The notes under the pieces are model-generated. The model ran no database searches. It saw nothing but the letters and a program-made list of their open reading frames with translations, and was not told the DNA's origin. Shown in pieces: positions 47,864 through 61,600 of a stretch of 64,000 bases of DNA (position 1 is its first letter; each line of letters begins with the position of its first letter). The position numbers were made by a program, and so were the translations under genes. The DNA is from Lota lota (taxonomy: Eukaryota; Chordata; Actinopteri; Gadiformes; Lotidae), in assembly GCA_026745465.1 (NCBI GenBank), contig JACYXH010000794.1, forward strand, positions 19,993 through 83,992. Direction: 5' to 3'.

Positions 47864-50800
47864 TTAGGTGCAGCGAATTTGATTCTCTCTTGTGGAAGTA
47901 TAGAAGCGCAACTTGTTCACTCCTTCTGTCTGGCCTGCAGAAATACAAATATAGGAAGGTTAATGTTAATGTTAATGTTAATAAATAATGTTAATAAAGT
48001 AGCGTAAAAGACCTAGAGTTTTTTTCCCTCATTCACACTCCTAGGTTTAGCGTAGTACTAACAAGGATTTTTATTTTCCCAAGCAGGAAGCTTGAACCTC
48101 TCATTGTTTCAAGCTGTTTGTAAATGTTAAAAAGTGGACTGAAAGAGAAGATTCTTCATGAAGATCTTGTCTGAGACTCCCTTGTGCGGGTAGTACATGC
48201 AAGCTGGTGTATGCCTTTACAGAAGGTGAAGCATATTTGGCTTGATAAGGACCTGGTAATGGCTCTATAGGCTGGACACCAACCTGTAAAACAGATGAAG
48301 TTAAGATGTTCTTCACAAGAGCGTGGCCTCCATGTGGAAGGTTCCACACTGGACACGCCCCCACAGGGGCTGGAATGGTGCGAGCCTTCGTCCCATTGGT
48401 TGAAGTCCATTGGGTCACCGGACATCCAAAACCAGGAGCTTCCTAAAAGAGACCTACCAACATTGAAAGAGATTAAAGAGTTACCTGGGTGGAAAGAAGA
48501 ATAATGTGGCCAAATATTTAGCTTTTGTTATTTTCATGGTATGTTTGATAAGACAAAGTGATGGACGGACAGATGATCATAAAGACAGACTTGATTGCCT
48601 GATAGACACCAAGGTCTGGCCAGTACCTGCGCAGGCCAACCCAGAGGTGGCTGGTTAGTGGGAAGGGGGCGCGAGCCACCAGCTCATCAATCATCTCCTG
48701 GTCTTCTGGGCCCATGAGGCTCAGCAGGTCCCAGTGAGAGTCTCTGCAGTAGAGCAGGGCGTCTGACCAGCACAGCCGTGTCCCCACCAGTGTGATGTTC
48801 CTCCCCATCTCCTGAATGCTCATGGAGGGTGCAGCGAGCTCTGGGGAAACAATTTTCAGTGTGGTGTTGAGGGAGTTCTACTCTCAGCACTGTAAATCTA
48901 CCTCCAAGTATCAGAGTAACACACCTAATCCCTACCCACTATTTAGACACTTAGCAGACATTTTTCAATTTCAGAAAGCATTATAAGCGGCATTTAATTA
49001 ATCGCCAATCAGTGTGGGATGTTTTTAAACACGTCCATTTTAAGGGCAAAGTAACACCTTCAGACACTTGGCAGTTCGTTATCTAAAAAAAAGAACCACC
49101 ACAGTCTAATCTCAGCACACTTTAACTCAACTGATTTGAAGGGCTATGAGGTTTCTTGCACCATACAGAAAACATCTTACTTTGATACTTCACTCTGAAA
49201 TATCACAATACAGAACAGTCCTGTAGATCAGTGGTGCCCAACCTTTCACTTTAGGTGGACCACTGAATTGTCCTTTCTTGGACCACCTCAGATGCAAACA
49301 GTAGAAAATAGATAAATACAAATGCAGTGGCTGACCAAAGAGTGCCAGCAAACCCTTTATACACAAGTATTACTGCAAGAAGGCCATGGCCAGTGGTTAG
49401 CAGTGGAAAGAAGAAGTCAGCAATGCTGTTTATGCTCCCTTTGTGATTATTCAGCAAACACAAAGCAACACAAAACGTACATGGAAAACCTTACAATGCA
49501 AAAACGTGACTGCACAAAACGACTCCTTTTTTAAAATAATAACAAACCACATACTTTATTTACTGAATAAATATATCTATATATCTATATTCATTTTTCT
49601 ATTGTACATTTTTCTATTTAAAAAATAAATCCCACAGACCACCTGCAGTACCCTCATGTACCACCAGTGGTACGCAGACCACCTGCAGTACCCTCGTGTA
49701 CCACCAGTGGTACGCGTACCACCTGCAGTACCCTCGTGTACCACCAGTGGTACGCGTACCACCTGCAGTACCCTCATGTACCACCAGTGGTACGCGTACC
49801 CCCTGCAGTTTAAAAACATTACATGCAGATTGTCCTTTGGTGGATGCTTTTACCCAAATAGTCTTACAATACAGTCGGTGCATACATTGTAATAATAGGT
49901 AGCCCCGAGTGGGAATCAAACCCCTAACCCTGAGTGTTAATGCCATGCTCCACCTGTTGAGCTATAAGGAACAGCAGCATTTGACTGTTGACCAATGATG
50001 GTTAACCAACAGTGGTACTGGTACACCCATCCCCCTTTGATGATCATGTAATGATGGACTGGGTTCCTACCTCCGTACACTTTGACCTCACACAACTGCA
50101 GGTTGCTTGCTGTAACAGAGGACATGTAGAAGTTGATGAATCTTCCTTCCATTCCCCAACACTTGACAGTCTGAGTAAAGCAGCCTGGGTTATCATTGAT
50201 GATGGCACACCTGAGGAAAATAGACAGAGAGAGAAGATACAGTAGTCTGGTGAAGGTATCAGAGACCAGATTCCAGTAGATGGTGTGTGTCCAGGTGTAC
50301 TTGAGCAGAGCACTGGTTGTGTTCTCTAATTTAAGGAGTATACTATTCTATGCTATTTAATAATTTACACTTTGAAAGCAGCTTTCTTAAAAGCAGGTCG
50401 AGGTCATTAGGGATCAAACCCAGAACGTTTTGGCTGGGAGTCGAACAGTATTGAGTGGAAGTAGGGTAGGTGACACCAGTGATTCACCTTGGATTGTCGT
50501 TGCCGTTGTTCACCAGTGAATTCCCGATGAGTATTTCCACGCCATTGAGTCTCTCTCTATAGGTTTTCTTATTAGTGACCTGGATCTCTGACACCCTGTA
50601 CACACCAGGCAGCTCCAGCCTCCACCATGGTCTGGCCTGTAACTGGGTAAGAATGCAGCTGTAGTGACTGAAATCAGGGTCGGTGTTCCCATCGATGGCG
50701 TGTTCAGCCTCCCCATTCAGCATGGTTGAAGACTGAATAGCCGTGCCGCTCAACGCCAGGTTAATGCGGGATGCAGCTTAATGGAGAAGTAGTGAGTAGT

Positions 50801-51177
50801 TTGTCAAGTTGCATTCCAGTGTTCAAAACAAATTGAAATACTTGCCTGTTTGGATAACTTGTCATCGGCCCCTAAATGGGGCACATAGAAATACCTGAAA
50901 ATCCAGGTGACTTCCACAGGAGGACCACAACACCTGGTGATGAGAAAATACTATTTACTTAATACAATAACATTTCAGCTATGGCATATATCCTGCAACC
51001 ATTGTATCAATGAAATATGCTGCTATTCGTCCCACAAAAACATAGGAGGTCAACTTTCAAAAGTTATAGCAGGTACATATTTATTAATTCAATATAATTA
51101 ACTGGATAATGATAAATACTGTAGTGCTGTGTGGAATACCTACCAATGAAACTGCAGATGAGACGACTGGACCCCAT
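47864..51177 (-). CDS. Chimeric F-type/C-type lectin, copy C (intact)
   Basis: Seven coding exons: 51177-51144, 50933-50895, 50776-50488, 50210-50071, 48840-48610, 48442-48284, 47934-47864. All GT/AG junctions are in phase, giving 963 nt and 320 residues. Signal peptide as in copy A (MGSSRLICSFIG). F-type domain: STMLNGEAEHAIDG, SHYSCILTQLQARPWWRLEL and TNKKTYRERLNG, where the R-x-D of canonical fucose-binding F-type lectins is not found. C-type domain: LLYCRDSHWDLLS, LWVGLRR, WMSGDPMDFNQWDEGS and CEEHLNFICF, with four conserved cysteines but no EPN/QPD/WND. Exon 5-7 details (SGDPM, TEGVNKLR) side with copy B, whereas the F-type exon sides with copy D. The 3' flank matches A only to about 47105, so the usual poly(A) signal is missing. 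Confidence 0.85.
49632..49806. repeat. 40-bp minisatellite in intron 4 of copy C, about 4 units
   Basis: Units taccacctgcagtaccctc...gtaccaccagtggtacgcg, each with the palindrome gtaccaccagtggtac. Copies A and B have one unit at the same site. Confidence 0.9.
49821..49972 (-). repeat. tRNA-derived SINE in intron 4 of copy C
   Basis: Orthologous to the SINEs in introns 4 of A and B. The anticodon-like stem is slightly shortened (cactcagg instead of the full arm), but A-box-like, B-box-like and tail segments remain. Confidence 0.7.
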
Positions 51178-51429
51178 GGTTCTGGAGAAACAACATGCCC
51201 AGACAATAGATAATACTAGCTACTAGGTATACAGTCATACATACATATGAAATTATACATACAACATTCTATTGAAAGTGGAAACAAATATATCCTTTGA
51301 GATGGAGCCATAAGTATTTGACATGTAATATTAATCGTAAGAGTCCAGAAATGAGGAGTCTACCATTACAGAGCAATACAATAAAATCCTAAAATAGTTT
51401 AGTCTCTCTGACTTGAAGATGGTACTCAC

Positions 51430-53060
51430 CGGCAGAGTCTGTAGGTCCTTCTGTATGAATAAAGCGTCTGAATCTAGGATCAGCACAAGATAAACTTGAA
51501 AAGACTTAAGTAATCCAAAGGCTCTTCTTTGCAAACATTAGGGTTCTTACAGCGCATTGACGAGTCTCACAGAAAGTGTGAGAAACAAAGTGTGAGGCAG
51601 ACGCGTCCGGGGCTCGGACACTAAAATGAGCAATGCCACGGTCCGGTCTCCAGTATACTTAGTGCCATACCTAATAGTCTATTCAAATAATGTTTGCAAA
51701 TATCCACTGGTGCAGGCGGGGCACCAAAACAGCCTCATGATTATCGTTAACTGATTTAATAAAATGTAAGATTAAGCACAACTCCCAAAGGTACCATATG
51801 GTGAAGTGTCAGACATAACAATGGCTTCGCCCTGTCCATGTGAAACTCAATTTAAGGGTATATAACACATAGATGTCCCTTCATCCTTTGTGCAACGTGT
51901 TGACGTGTCTCACACAAAGTGTGAGGCATTTCATTTGGCTAATGGCTCGCTGCATACGCATCAAGGAGGGTGGACAGTAAAATGAGCAATGCCACGTTCA
52001 GGTCGTCAGTATACTTGGTGCCATACCTAATAGTCTATTCAAATAATGTTAGCAAATATCCATTGCCCTTCACATGTCCCTGTTCAAGCCGGTGCAAAGC
52101 GATCTGTAGAGACAGACGTCAGGGCAAGGTACGTAGCAGTGGGGCCATAATCATTTTAAAGTAAGATACACATCTGCTATCTGAACATGTAAACCAAAAC
52201 CGACGTTTAAAAAATAAATGTTTTACATAGAATTACACATAATTGGACAATTTAAATTCTAAATTCTAAAATGGTACTTATTAACAATTTATAATGAATA
52301 CATGGAGAAAATAATACCACCATGTATTTCTTTCCCTTTTAATATCTTTGCATGTCAAATTGCAGAGGAAGGTACAGAGGCAGACAGAGAAAGACAAGGC
52401 TATAGCTAGTAATTAAAACAACTCTTTGACATCTCAACCAATCAAAGGGAAGTCTGTTTATTACATGTGAAGCATGATAATAGTGCCAGCAGTGGCAAAC
52501 CATGACCCTACACAACGTGTTTTAGTGGTACCATTAAAGGGATACGCCCTGACGATACCATGTGTATAAATACAAGCATTTCTAGGACCCTAGGTTTATC
52601 AAAGACTTTCAAAGTGAGCTACTCACACTTTGGCTTTCTAAATTACGTTTGAGAAATTGATTCTTTTAGCTGGTTAGATGGTTAGAATTAACCATCACCA
52701 TCATTGAATTATCTTAATACGACGAGACCCATGTTATATATTTTGTACATCTGTAAGAATATCTGAAATTATACATTCTACATTCTATTAAAAGTGAAAA
52801 TAAATAGATAGTTTGAGATAGAGCCATAAGTAATACACAAATTACATTCATCTTAGGTGTCCAGAAATGAGGAGTCTACCATTACAGAGTGATACAATAA
52901 AATCTTAAAATGGTTTAGTCTCTCTGACTTGAAGATGGTACTCACCGGCAGAGTCTGTAGGTCCTTCTGCTACGAATGAGGCGTCTGAATCTAGGATCAG
53001 CACCTTATACACTTGGATTTGCATTAATTCATGCAAAGGCTCTTGTATGCAAATACTAAT
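51430..53060 (-). promoter_or_regulatory. Two leader-exon/promoter modules upstream of lectin copy C
   Basis: Leader-exon donors (G|GTGAGTACC) end exons at 51430 and 52946, 1516 bases apart, matching the proximal pair of copy A (1515). The unit corresponding to 9120-10279 is missing, and the distal leader resembles A's third one (atttgcattaattcatgc). Copies A and C share an extra insertion here (gcaccaaaacagcctc) that B and D lack. Confidence 0.55.
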
Positions 53061-56000
53061 CCTTAAGCCCTCACTGTGAGAGCGACTATGGGGTTATCGG
53101 CAGGAAAGGAAAGGTGAGAGATATGAGGTGAATTTAACAAAAACATTGCTCTCTTTATTACAACAAACTCCTTTAAGTTTGAGATACAGGGGAAAACCGG
53201 TAAGCAAGGCTAGATGAGTGTTTAATTAATTTAATGTAGAAATTTTACATATTATACCTTTAAGCATGTCTAACCTAATACCTATACTTAACCATCTAAC
53301 CAGCTAAAATAAGCAATTTCTAATATCGTACTTTAGAAAGTCAAAGTGTGAGAAGCTCACTTTGATAGTCTTAAAGCAAAAAACACACAAAAAAAACCTA
53401 GGGATCTAGAAATGCTTGTATTTATACATATCGTATTTTCAAGGCGTATCCCTTTAATGGTACCACTAAAACACATTGTCTAGGGTCGTGGTTTGCCACT
53501 GCTGGCACTATTATCATGCTGATAATATAATAAACAAACTTCCCTTTGATTGGTTGAGATGTCAATGAGTTGTTTTCATTACTAGCTAAGGCCGTGTCTT
53601 TCTCTGTCTGCCTCTCTACCTTCCTCTGCAATTTGATATGCAAAAATATTAAATGGGAGGGAAATACATGGTTCTATTTCGTCCTCCATGTATTCATTAT
53701 AAATTGGTAATAAGTATACTTTTTTTTTTTGAATTGTCCAATTTAATGTAGTTCTAATTAAAACATTTATTTTTCAAACTTCGTTTTGGTTAACATGTTT
53801 AGGCTAATTACACTTGTCCTCATGAGTAAAAGAGATATCAGATGTGTATCTTACTTAAAAATGATTATGGCCCACTGCTACGTACCTTGCCCTGACGTCA
53901 GTCTCTACATATCACTTTGCATCGGCTCACACTGGCTCTAGGCAGGAAGAACAACCAAATGACAGGATAAAGTATGCAGATAAAATGGAAACATCACTAG
54001 CAGCTGCACCCATTGAACAGGGACATTCGAAGGACGTTGGCTATTTGCAAACATTATTTGTTTAGGCCTTCACTGACTACCGGGACATTGCTAGTTTTAC
54101 TGTGTGACCTCACCGGACGCCGCCAATGCAGAGAGCCATCGCAAGCTGCAAATGACTTTGTGTGAGACAAGTCAACGTGTTGCCTGAAGGATCATGGGAA
54201 ATCTCTCTGTGTGGTATATTGTTGTGTGATGAAGGGAAAACGAACACACAAGTGTCTCCACTCTGTTTCCTTGTTGTACCTTTAAATTGAGTTTCACATG
54301 GACAAAGCAAACCCCTTGTTATGATGCCTCACAATTTTTATGTTTTAATGCAGAAATGTTACATATTATACCTGTAAGTAAAAACAATACAAAATAATTC
54401 AAAATGTTTATTCTTTTTCAGATTCATGTGTTTCTCTTTGTGTATTTGGGAGCCGGGAGCGGTCTAAAATGTAAATGGTGTCATAAAGAGACAGCCACTG
54501 TCAACCAGAGGAGATATTCTCATAGATGTACAAAATATGTTACGTAGGTCTAGTCGTTTTTACATAATTTAATGTTTAAATGTTAGATATTATACCTTTA
54601 ACCATGTCTAACCCAATACCTAGACTTAACCATTTAACCAGCTAAAATAAGTAATTTATCTAACTTAATTTAGAAAGCCAACTTGATAGTCTTAAAGGCA
54701 AAAGCTCAATTAATTGTTTTAACTACTAGCGTGGGCTGTCTTTCTCTGTCTGCCTCTGTACCTTCCTCTGCAATTTGATATGCAAATATATTCAATGGGA
54801 AAGATATACATGGTTCTATTTATTCCTCCTTGTATTCGTGATAAATTGGTAATAAGTATAATTTTTAGATATTATAATAAGAATTGTCCAATTCTATGTA
54901 GTTCTAAGTAAAACATTTATTTTTCAAACTTTAGTTTTGGTAAACATGTTTAGGCTAATTACACTTGTCCTCATGAGTAAAATAGATCTCAGATGTGTAT
55001 CTTACTTTAAAATGATTATGGCCCCACTGCTACGTACCTTGCCCTGACGTCAGTCTCTACATATCACTTTGCATCGGCTCACACTGGCTCTAGGTAGGAA
55101 GAACAACCAAATGACAGGATAAAGTATGGAGATAAAATGGAAACATCACTAGCAGCTGCACCCATTGAACAGGGACATTCGAAGGACGTTGGCTATTTGC
55201 AAACATTATTTGTATAGGCCTTGTGAGACACGTCAACGCATTGCCGGAAGGATCATGGGAAATCTCTCTGTGTGGTATATTGTTGTGTGGTGAAGGGAAT
55301 CAGACACGCAAGTGTCTCCACTCTTTTCTTGTTGTTCCTTTAAATTGAGTTTCCCATGAACAGAGCGAACCCCTTGTCTGAAGCCTCGCTGTGTTTGTGT
55401 TTTAATGCAGAAATGTTACATATTATACCTGTAAGTGAAACATTTTCAAAACAATACACATATGTTCACTCATATACACACATACATACACTCATCACAT
55501 AATAATATACCACACACAGAGATTTCCCATGATCCTTCAGGCAACGCGTTGACGTGTCTCACACAAAGTCATTTGCAGCTTGCGATGGCTCTCTGCATTG
55601 GCGGCGTCCGGTGAGGTCACACAGTAAAACTAGCGATGTCCCGGCCCGGTAGTCAGTGAAGGCTAAACAAATAATGTTTGCAAATAGCCAACGTCCTTCG
55701 AATGTCCCTGATCAATGGGTGCTTAATGGAGACAGAAAGCACAGAGTAGTTTGTCAAGTTGCATTCTATTGTTCAAAACACAATACTAATACTAATAATT
55801 ATAACTAGTCATCGGCCCCTAAATGGGGCACATAGAAATACCTGAAAATTAAGGTGACTTCCACAGGAGGACCACAACACCTGGTGATGAGGAAATACTA
55901 TTTACTTAATAAAATAAATACTTCAGCTATTTGCAAGCATTTATTCTTCAACTATTGTTTCTCTGAAATATTCTAACTATTCGTGGTAGGAATCTTACAC

Positions 56001-57130
56001 GCCCACGATCACAATAACATAGCAGGAGGTAGACATTCAAAAGTTATGGCAGGTACATATTTATTAATTCGGTATAATGAACTGGATAATGATAAATAAT
56101 GTAGTGCTGTGTGGAATACCTACCAATGAAACTGCAGATGAGACGACTGGACCCCATGGTTCTAGAGATACAAAATGCCCATATGAAACTCAATTTAAAG
56201 GTAAAACAAGAAAATAGAGACACCATTTTCCCTTCATCACACAACAATATAACACAAAGAGATATTTCCCATGATCCTTCAGGCAAAGCGTTGACGCATC
56301 TCACAAGGCCTATACAAATAATGTTTGCAAATAGCCAACGTCCTTCGAATGTCCCTGTTCAATGGGTGCAGCTGCTAGTGATGTTTCCATTCTATCTATC
56401 TGCATACTTTATCCTGTCATTTGGTTGTTCTTCCTGCCTAGAGCCAGTGTGAGCCGATGCAAAGTGATCTGTAGAGACTGACGTCAGGGCAAGGTACGTA
56501 GCAGTGGGGCCATAATCATTTTAAAGTAAGATACACATCTGAGATCTATTTTACTCATGAGGACAAGTGTAAGTAGCCTGAACATGTTAACCAAAACTAA
56601 AGTTTGATAAATAAATGTTTTACTTAGAACTACATATAATTGGACAATTCTTATTATAATATCTAAAATTATACTTATTACCAATTTATCACGAATACAC
56701 GGAGGAATAAATAGAACCATGTATATCTTTCCCATTGAATATATTTGCATATCAAATTGCAGAGGAAGGTACAGAGGCAGACAGAGAAAGACAGCCCACG
56801 CTAGTAATTAAAACAATTAATTGAGCTTTTGCCTTTAAGACTATCAAGTTGACTTTCTAAATTAAGTTAGACAAATTACTTATTTTAGCTGGTTAGATGG
56901 TTAAGTATAGGCATTAGGTTAGACATGGTTAAAGGTATAATATGTAACATTTCTACATTAAATTATCGAAACACTCATCTAGCCTTGCTTACCCGTTTTC
57001 CCCTGTATCTCAAACTTAAAGGAGTTTGTTGTAATAAAGAGAGCCATGTTTTTGTTAAATTCACCTCATATCTCTCACCTTTCCTTTCCTGCCGATAACC
57101 CCATAGTCACTCTCACAGTGAGGGCTTGAG
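53061..57130. repeat. C-D interval: inverted and tandem copies of the lectin upstream region
   Basis: Same make-up and marker order as the A-B interval, one unit shorter. Marker blocks (gtaccttgccctgacgtc or its complement) lie near 53885(-), 55035(-) and 56480(+), with others at 52120(+) and 58015(-). No intact gene. The truncated lectin fragment at 55722-56157 lies inside. Confidence 0.7.
55722..56157 (-). pseudogene. Truncated lectin gene fragment F (signal-peptide exons only)
   Basis: Exon 1 (56157-56124) and exon 2 (55880-55842) of the lectin gene are recognisable. The exon 3 acceptor at 55722 is followed by upstream-module DNA, as in fragment E. Exon 2 carries a substitution that turns the Gly codon of SPGFS into TAA, an in-frame stop, so this fragment is dead even as a signal-peptide donor. 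It is the counterpart of fragment E in the second interval, in opposite orientation. Confidence 0.75.
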
Positions 57131-58371
57131 GATTTGCATACAAGAGCCTTTGCATGAATTAATGCTAATCCAAGTGTATAAGGTGCTGATCCTAGATTCA
57201 GACGCCTCATTCGTAGCAGAAGGACCTACAGACTCTGCTGGTGAGTACCATCTTCAAGTCAGAGAGACAAACTATTTTAGGATTTTATTGTTTTGCTTTT
57301 TAATGATAGACTCCTCATTTTTGGACACCTAAGATTAATGTAATTTGTGTATTATCTCAAAGGAGATGTGCTCCATCTCAAAGGATCTATTAGTTCTCCC
57401 TTTTAAGAGAATGTAGTTTATTATAGAATAGAATATTCTTACAGATGTACAAAATATATAACATAGGTCTCGTCGTATTAAGATCATTTAATGATGATGA
57501 TGGTTAATTTTAACCATCTACAATTTATCAAATGTAATTTAGAAAGCCAAAGTGTGAGTAGCTCACTTTGAAAGTCTTTGAAAAACCTAGGCTCCCAGAA
57601 ATGCTTGTACTTATACACATGGTATCGTCAGGGCGTATCCCTTTAATGGTACCACTAAAACACATTGTCTAGGGTCATGGTTTGCCACTGCTGGCACTAA
57701 TATCATGCTGATAATATAATAAACAGACTTCCCTTTGATTGGTTGGGATGTCAATGAGTTGTTTTAATTACTAGCTAGGGCCTTGTCCTTCTCTGTCTGC
57801 CTCTGTACCTTCCTCTGCAATTTGATATGCAAATATATTAAAAGGGAGAGAAATACATGGTGGTATTTCTTCCTCCATGTATTCATTGTAAATTGGTAGT
57901 GAGTACTATTTTAGAATTTAGAATTTACCTTTTCCAATTATTTGTAATTCTAAGTAAAACAATTATTTTTCAAACTCAGATATCAGATATATATATTACT
58001 TAAAAGATACCTAGTACCTTGCCATGATGTCTGTCTCTACAGATCACGTTACACAAGCTTGAACAGGGACATTTGAAGGACAGTGGATATTTGCAAAAAA
58101 AATTTGAATAGACTATTAGGTATGGCACTAAGTATACTGGCGACCGGACCGTGGCATTGTTCATTTTAGTGTCTGAGCACCGGACGCGTCTGCCTCATAC
58201 TTTGTTTCTGACACTTTCTGTGAGACTCGTCAATGCGTTGTAAGAACCCTAATGTTTGCAAAATAGTGCATTTGGATTACTTAAGTCTTTTCAAGTTTAT
58301 CTTGTGCTGATCCTAGATTCAGACGCTTCATTCGTAGCAGACGGACCTACAGACTCTGCCGGTGAGTACCA
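57130..58371 (+). promoter_or_regulatory. Two leader-exon/promoter modules upstream of lectin copy D
   Basis: Leader-exon donors (GTGAGTACC) end exons at 57240 and 58371, 1131 bases apart. Same organisation as upstream of B. The donor is conserved in all nine leader copies of the window. Confidence 0.55.
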
Positions 58372-58613
58372 TCTTCAAGTCAGAGAGACAAAACTATTTT
58401 AGGATTTTATTGTATTTCTCTGTAATAGGAGACACTTCATTTTCGGACTCCTACGATTAGTGTAATATGTCAATTACTTATTGCTCCATCTCAAAGGATA
58501 TAGTTGTTTTCACTTTCAATAGAATGTTGTATGTATAATTTAACATGTATGTATGACTGTATACCTAGTAGCTAGTATAAGCTATTGTCTGAGCATGTTG
58601 TTTCTCCAGAACC

Positions 58614-61600
58614 ATGGGGTCAAGTTGTCTCATCTGCAGTTTCATTGGTAGGTATTCCACATAGTACTACAGTATTTATCATTATCCAGTTCATCATGTT
58701 GAATTAATAAAAATGTACCTGCTATAACCTTTGAAAGTTTACCTTTGTGATCGTGATCGTGGGCGTGTGTAAGATTCCTACTACGAATAGTTTGAATATT
58801 TCATTGATACAATGGTTGCAGGATACATGCTCGTTAGTATTGGCTGATATTAGCTGAAATATTAATTTTATTAAATAAATAATATTTTCTCATCACCAGG
58901 TGTTGTGGTCCTCCTTTGGAAGTCACCTGGATTTTCAGGTATTTCTATGTGCACTATTTAGGGGCCAATGACAAGCTATCCAAACAGGCAAGTATTTCAA
59001 TTTGTTTTTAACACTAGAATGCAACTTGACAAACTATTCTGTGGTTCCACTCTCCATCAAGCTGCATCCCGCATTAACCTGGCGTTGAGCGGCACGGCTA
59101 TTCAGTCTTCAACCGGTTCAGGCGGGGAGGCTGAACACGCCATCGATGGGAACACCGACCCTGATTTCAATCACAACAGCTGCAGTCTTAACCAGTTCCA
59201 GGCCAAACCATGGTGGAGGCTGGAGCTGCCTGGTGTGTACAGGGTGTCAGAGATCCAGGTCACTAATAGGAATGTCTATAGGGACAGGCTCAATGGCGTG
59301 GAAATACTCATCGGGAATTCACTGGCGAACAACGGCAACGACAATTCAAGGTGAATCACTGGTGTCACCTACCCTACTTCCACTCAATACTGTTTGACTC
59401 CCAGCCAAAACGTTCTGGGTTTGATCCCTATTGACTAAATAGTATAGAATATTATACTCCCAGAAAATAAGGAAACACAACCAGTGCTCTGCTCAAGTAC
59501 ACCTGGAAACACACCAGCTACTGGAATCTGGTCTCTGATACCTTAACCAGACTACTGTATCTTCTCTCTGTCTCTTTTCCTCAGGTGTGCCATCATCAAC
59601 GATGACCCAAGCTGCTTGACTCAGACTGTCAAGTGTTGGGGAATGGAAGGAAGGTTTATCAACTTCTACCAGTCCTCTGATCAATTAGTCAAGCTGCAGC
59701 TTTGTGAGGTCAAAGTGTACGGAGGTAAGAACCCAGTCCATCATTAAATGATCATCAAAAACTGCCAGGGTTAGGGGTTTGATTCCCACTCGGGGCTACC
59801 TATTATAACAATATATGCACCGTCTGTATTGTTTGGTATACGTATACGCTTTGGGTAAAAGCATCCACAAAAGCACAATCTGCATACAGTGCTTTCAACC
59901 TGTGGTACGCGTACCACTGGTGGTACACGAGGGTACTGCAGGTAGTCTGCGTACCACTGGTGGTACATGAGGGTACTGCAGGTAGTCTGCGTACCACTGG
60001 TTGCAGGTGGTGCACATACCATTGGTGGTACATGAGGGTACTGCAGGATTCTATTCTTGAAATAGACAAATTTACAATAATAAAAAAAAAAAACATAGAT
60101 CGTTTTAAATAAATTATAAATATTCAGTAAATAAAGTACTACGGTTTGTTATTATAAAAAAGGATTTGCTTTGTGCAGTCGCTTTGTTTTGCGTTGCTTT
60201 GTGTTGGCTGAATAAACACAAACTTTCCACTATTTTCCACTGGCCATGGCCTTCTTGCAGTAATACTTGTGTATAAAGTGTTTGCTGGCACTCTTTGGTC
60301 AGCCACTGCATTTGTATTTACCTATTTTCTACCGTTTCCATCTGAGGTGGTCCACGAAAGGTCTTGATGATAATTTAGTGGTCCACCTAAAGTCAAAGGT
60401 TGGCACCACTGATCTACAGGACTGTTCTGTATTGTGATATTTCAGAGTGAAGTATCAAAGTAAGTTGTTTTCTGTACGGTCCAAGACACCTCATAGCCCT
60501 TCACATCAGTTGAGTTCAAGTGTGCTGAGATTAGACTGTGGTGGTTCTTTTTTGAGAGAAAGAACTGCCAAGAGTCTGAAGGTGTTGGTTTGCCCTTAAA
60601 CTGTTTAAAAACACCCCACATTGCTTGGTGATAAATTTATTGTGGCTAATTATGCTTTCTAAAATTGATTAGTTTCAAAATAGGGGGTGGGGAAGGGCTG
60701 TTGGAACGAATTTCGGGAGTTGAAAATAAATCGAATACTAAAAGATGTATACTAATCAAATGCTGAAATTACTAGTTTAATGTGTATTTTACTAGTTTAA
60801 TATGTATTTTTGTGTTAACGTAAGCAAATCCCGTCCTTCTTGCCTATGCCTGTTAAAAAACAAAATGCTTTTGTCACTTGACGCCTGACAATGAGGTTTT
60901 CACTTAAGTTACAAACTATTTACATCAGCCGCGTTGTGAATATGCGGCATAAAGATGGGTGTAAAAATTGATTCAACCCTTAACCTGTATAGCTTAGTAA
61001 AGACGAGCTTATGCTCAGTCCTTTCACCAAAAGATCCTATGTATTTAGAGGATTCAATCACACTGGAGTTTGACTTTAACCCAAGTGTAAAATAGTGTAG
61101 TGAATAGCTTTTTGTGGATGATAAGTGGGTGTGCATTCTTGAATACATCCATGTTTTGGAGACAATTGTTTCCCTGCTCAATAACAAAAATAGAGTTGTC
61201 ACTCTTTTGTAGAAAGGTGATATCCAAAACGAAACAGTTGCGATACTACGGCACATACTACGGCACCTACTGAGGTGCAATTAAACATTTGCTTGTGGCG
61301 CCTACTGATGTCGAGATGAATGATCAATACATACAACAGATAGTGATAACTATAGGTCTATGATTGTAGTTCACCACTATGGATGAAGAACACTGTGTGG
61401 AGAAACATTAATAGGCTGTTACCTCCTCCAACTTGTACAGTTTCAATGGTGACTTTGACAAAGACACCGAAATATGATTGGTTTAACAGATTTATTCCCT
61501 GGCTAGAGCCGTATAAATTCAAAATTGGTGTGAATCAAATGTATGTTGCCTTTCACAGAAGGAAAATCACTTTGTATGTGTTCACTCCCATTCAACTCAA

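Noticed and set aside
49632..49806. CRISPR-like repeat array
   Set aside because: The units are directly adjacent without unique spacers, in an intron of a eukaryotic gene. It is an ordinary minisatellite.
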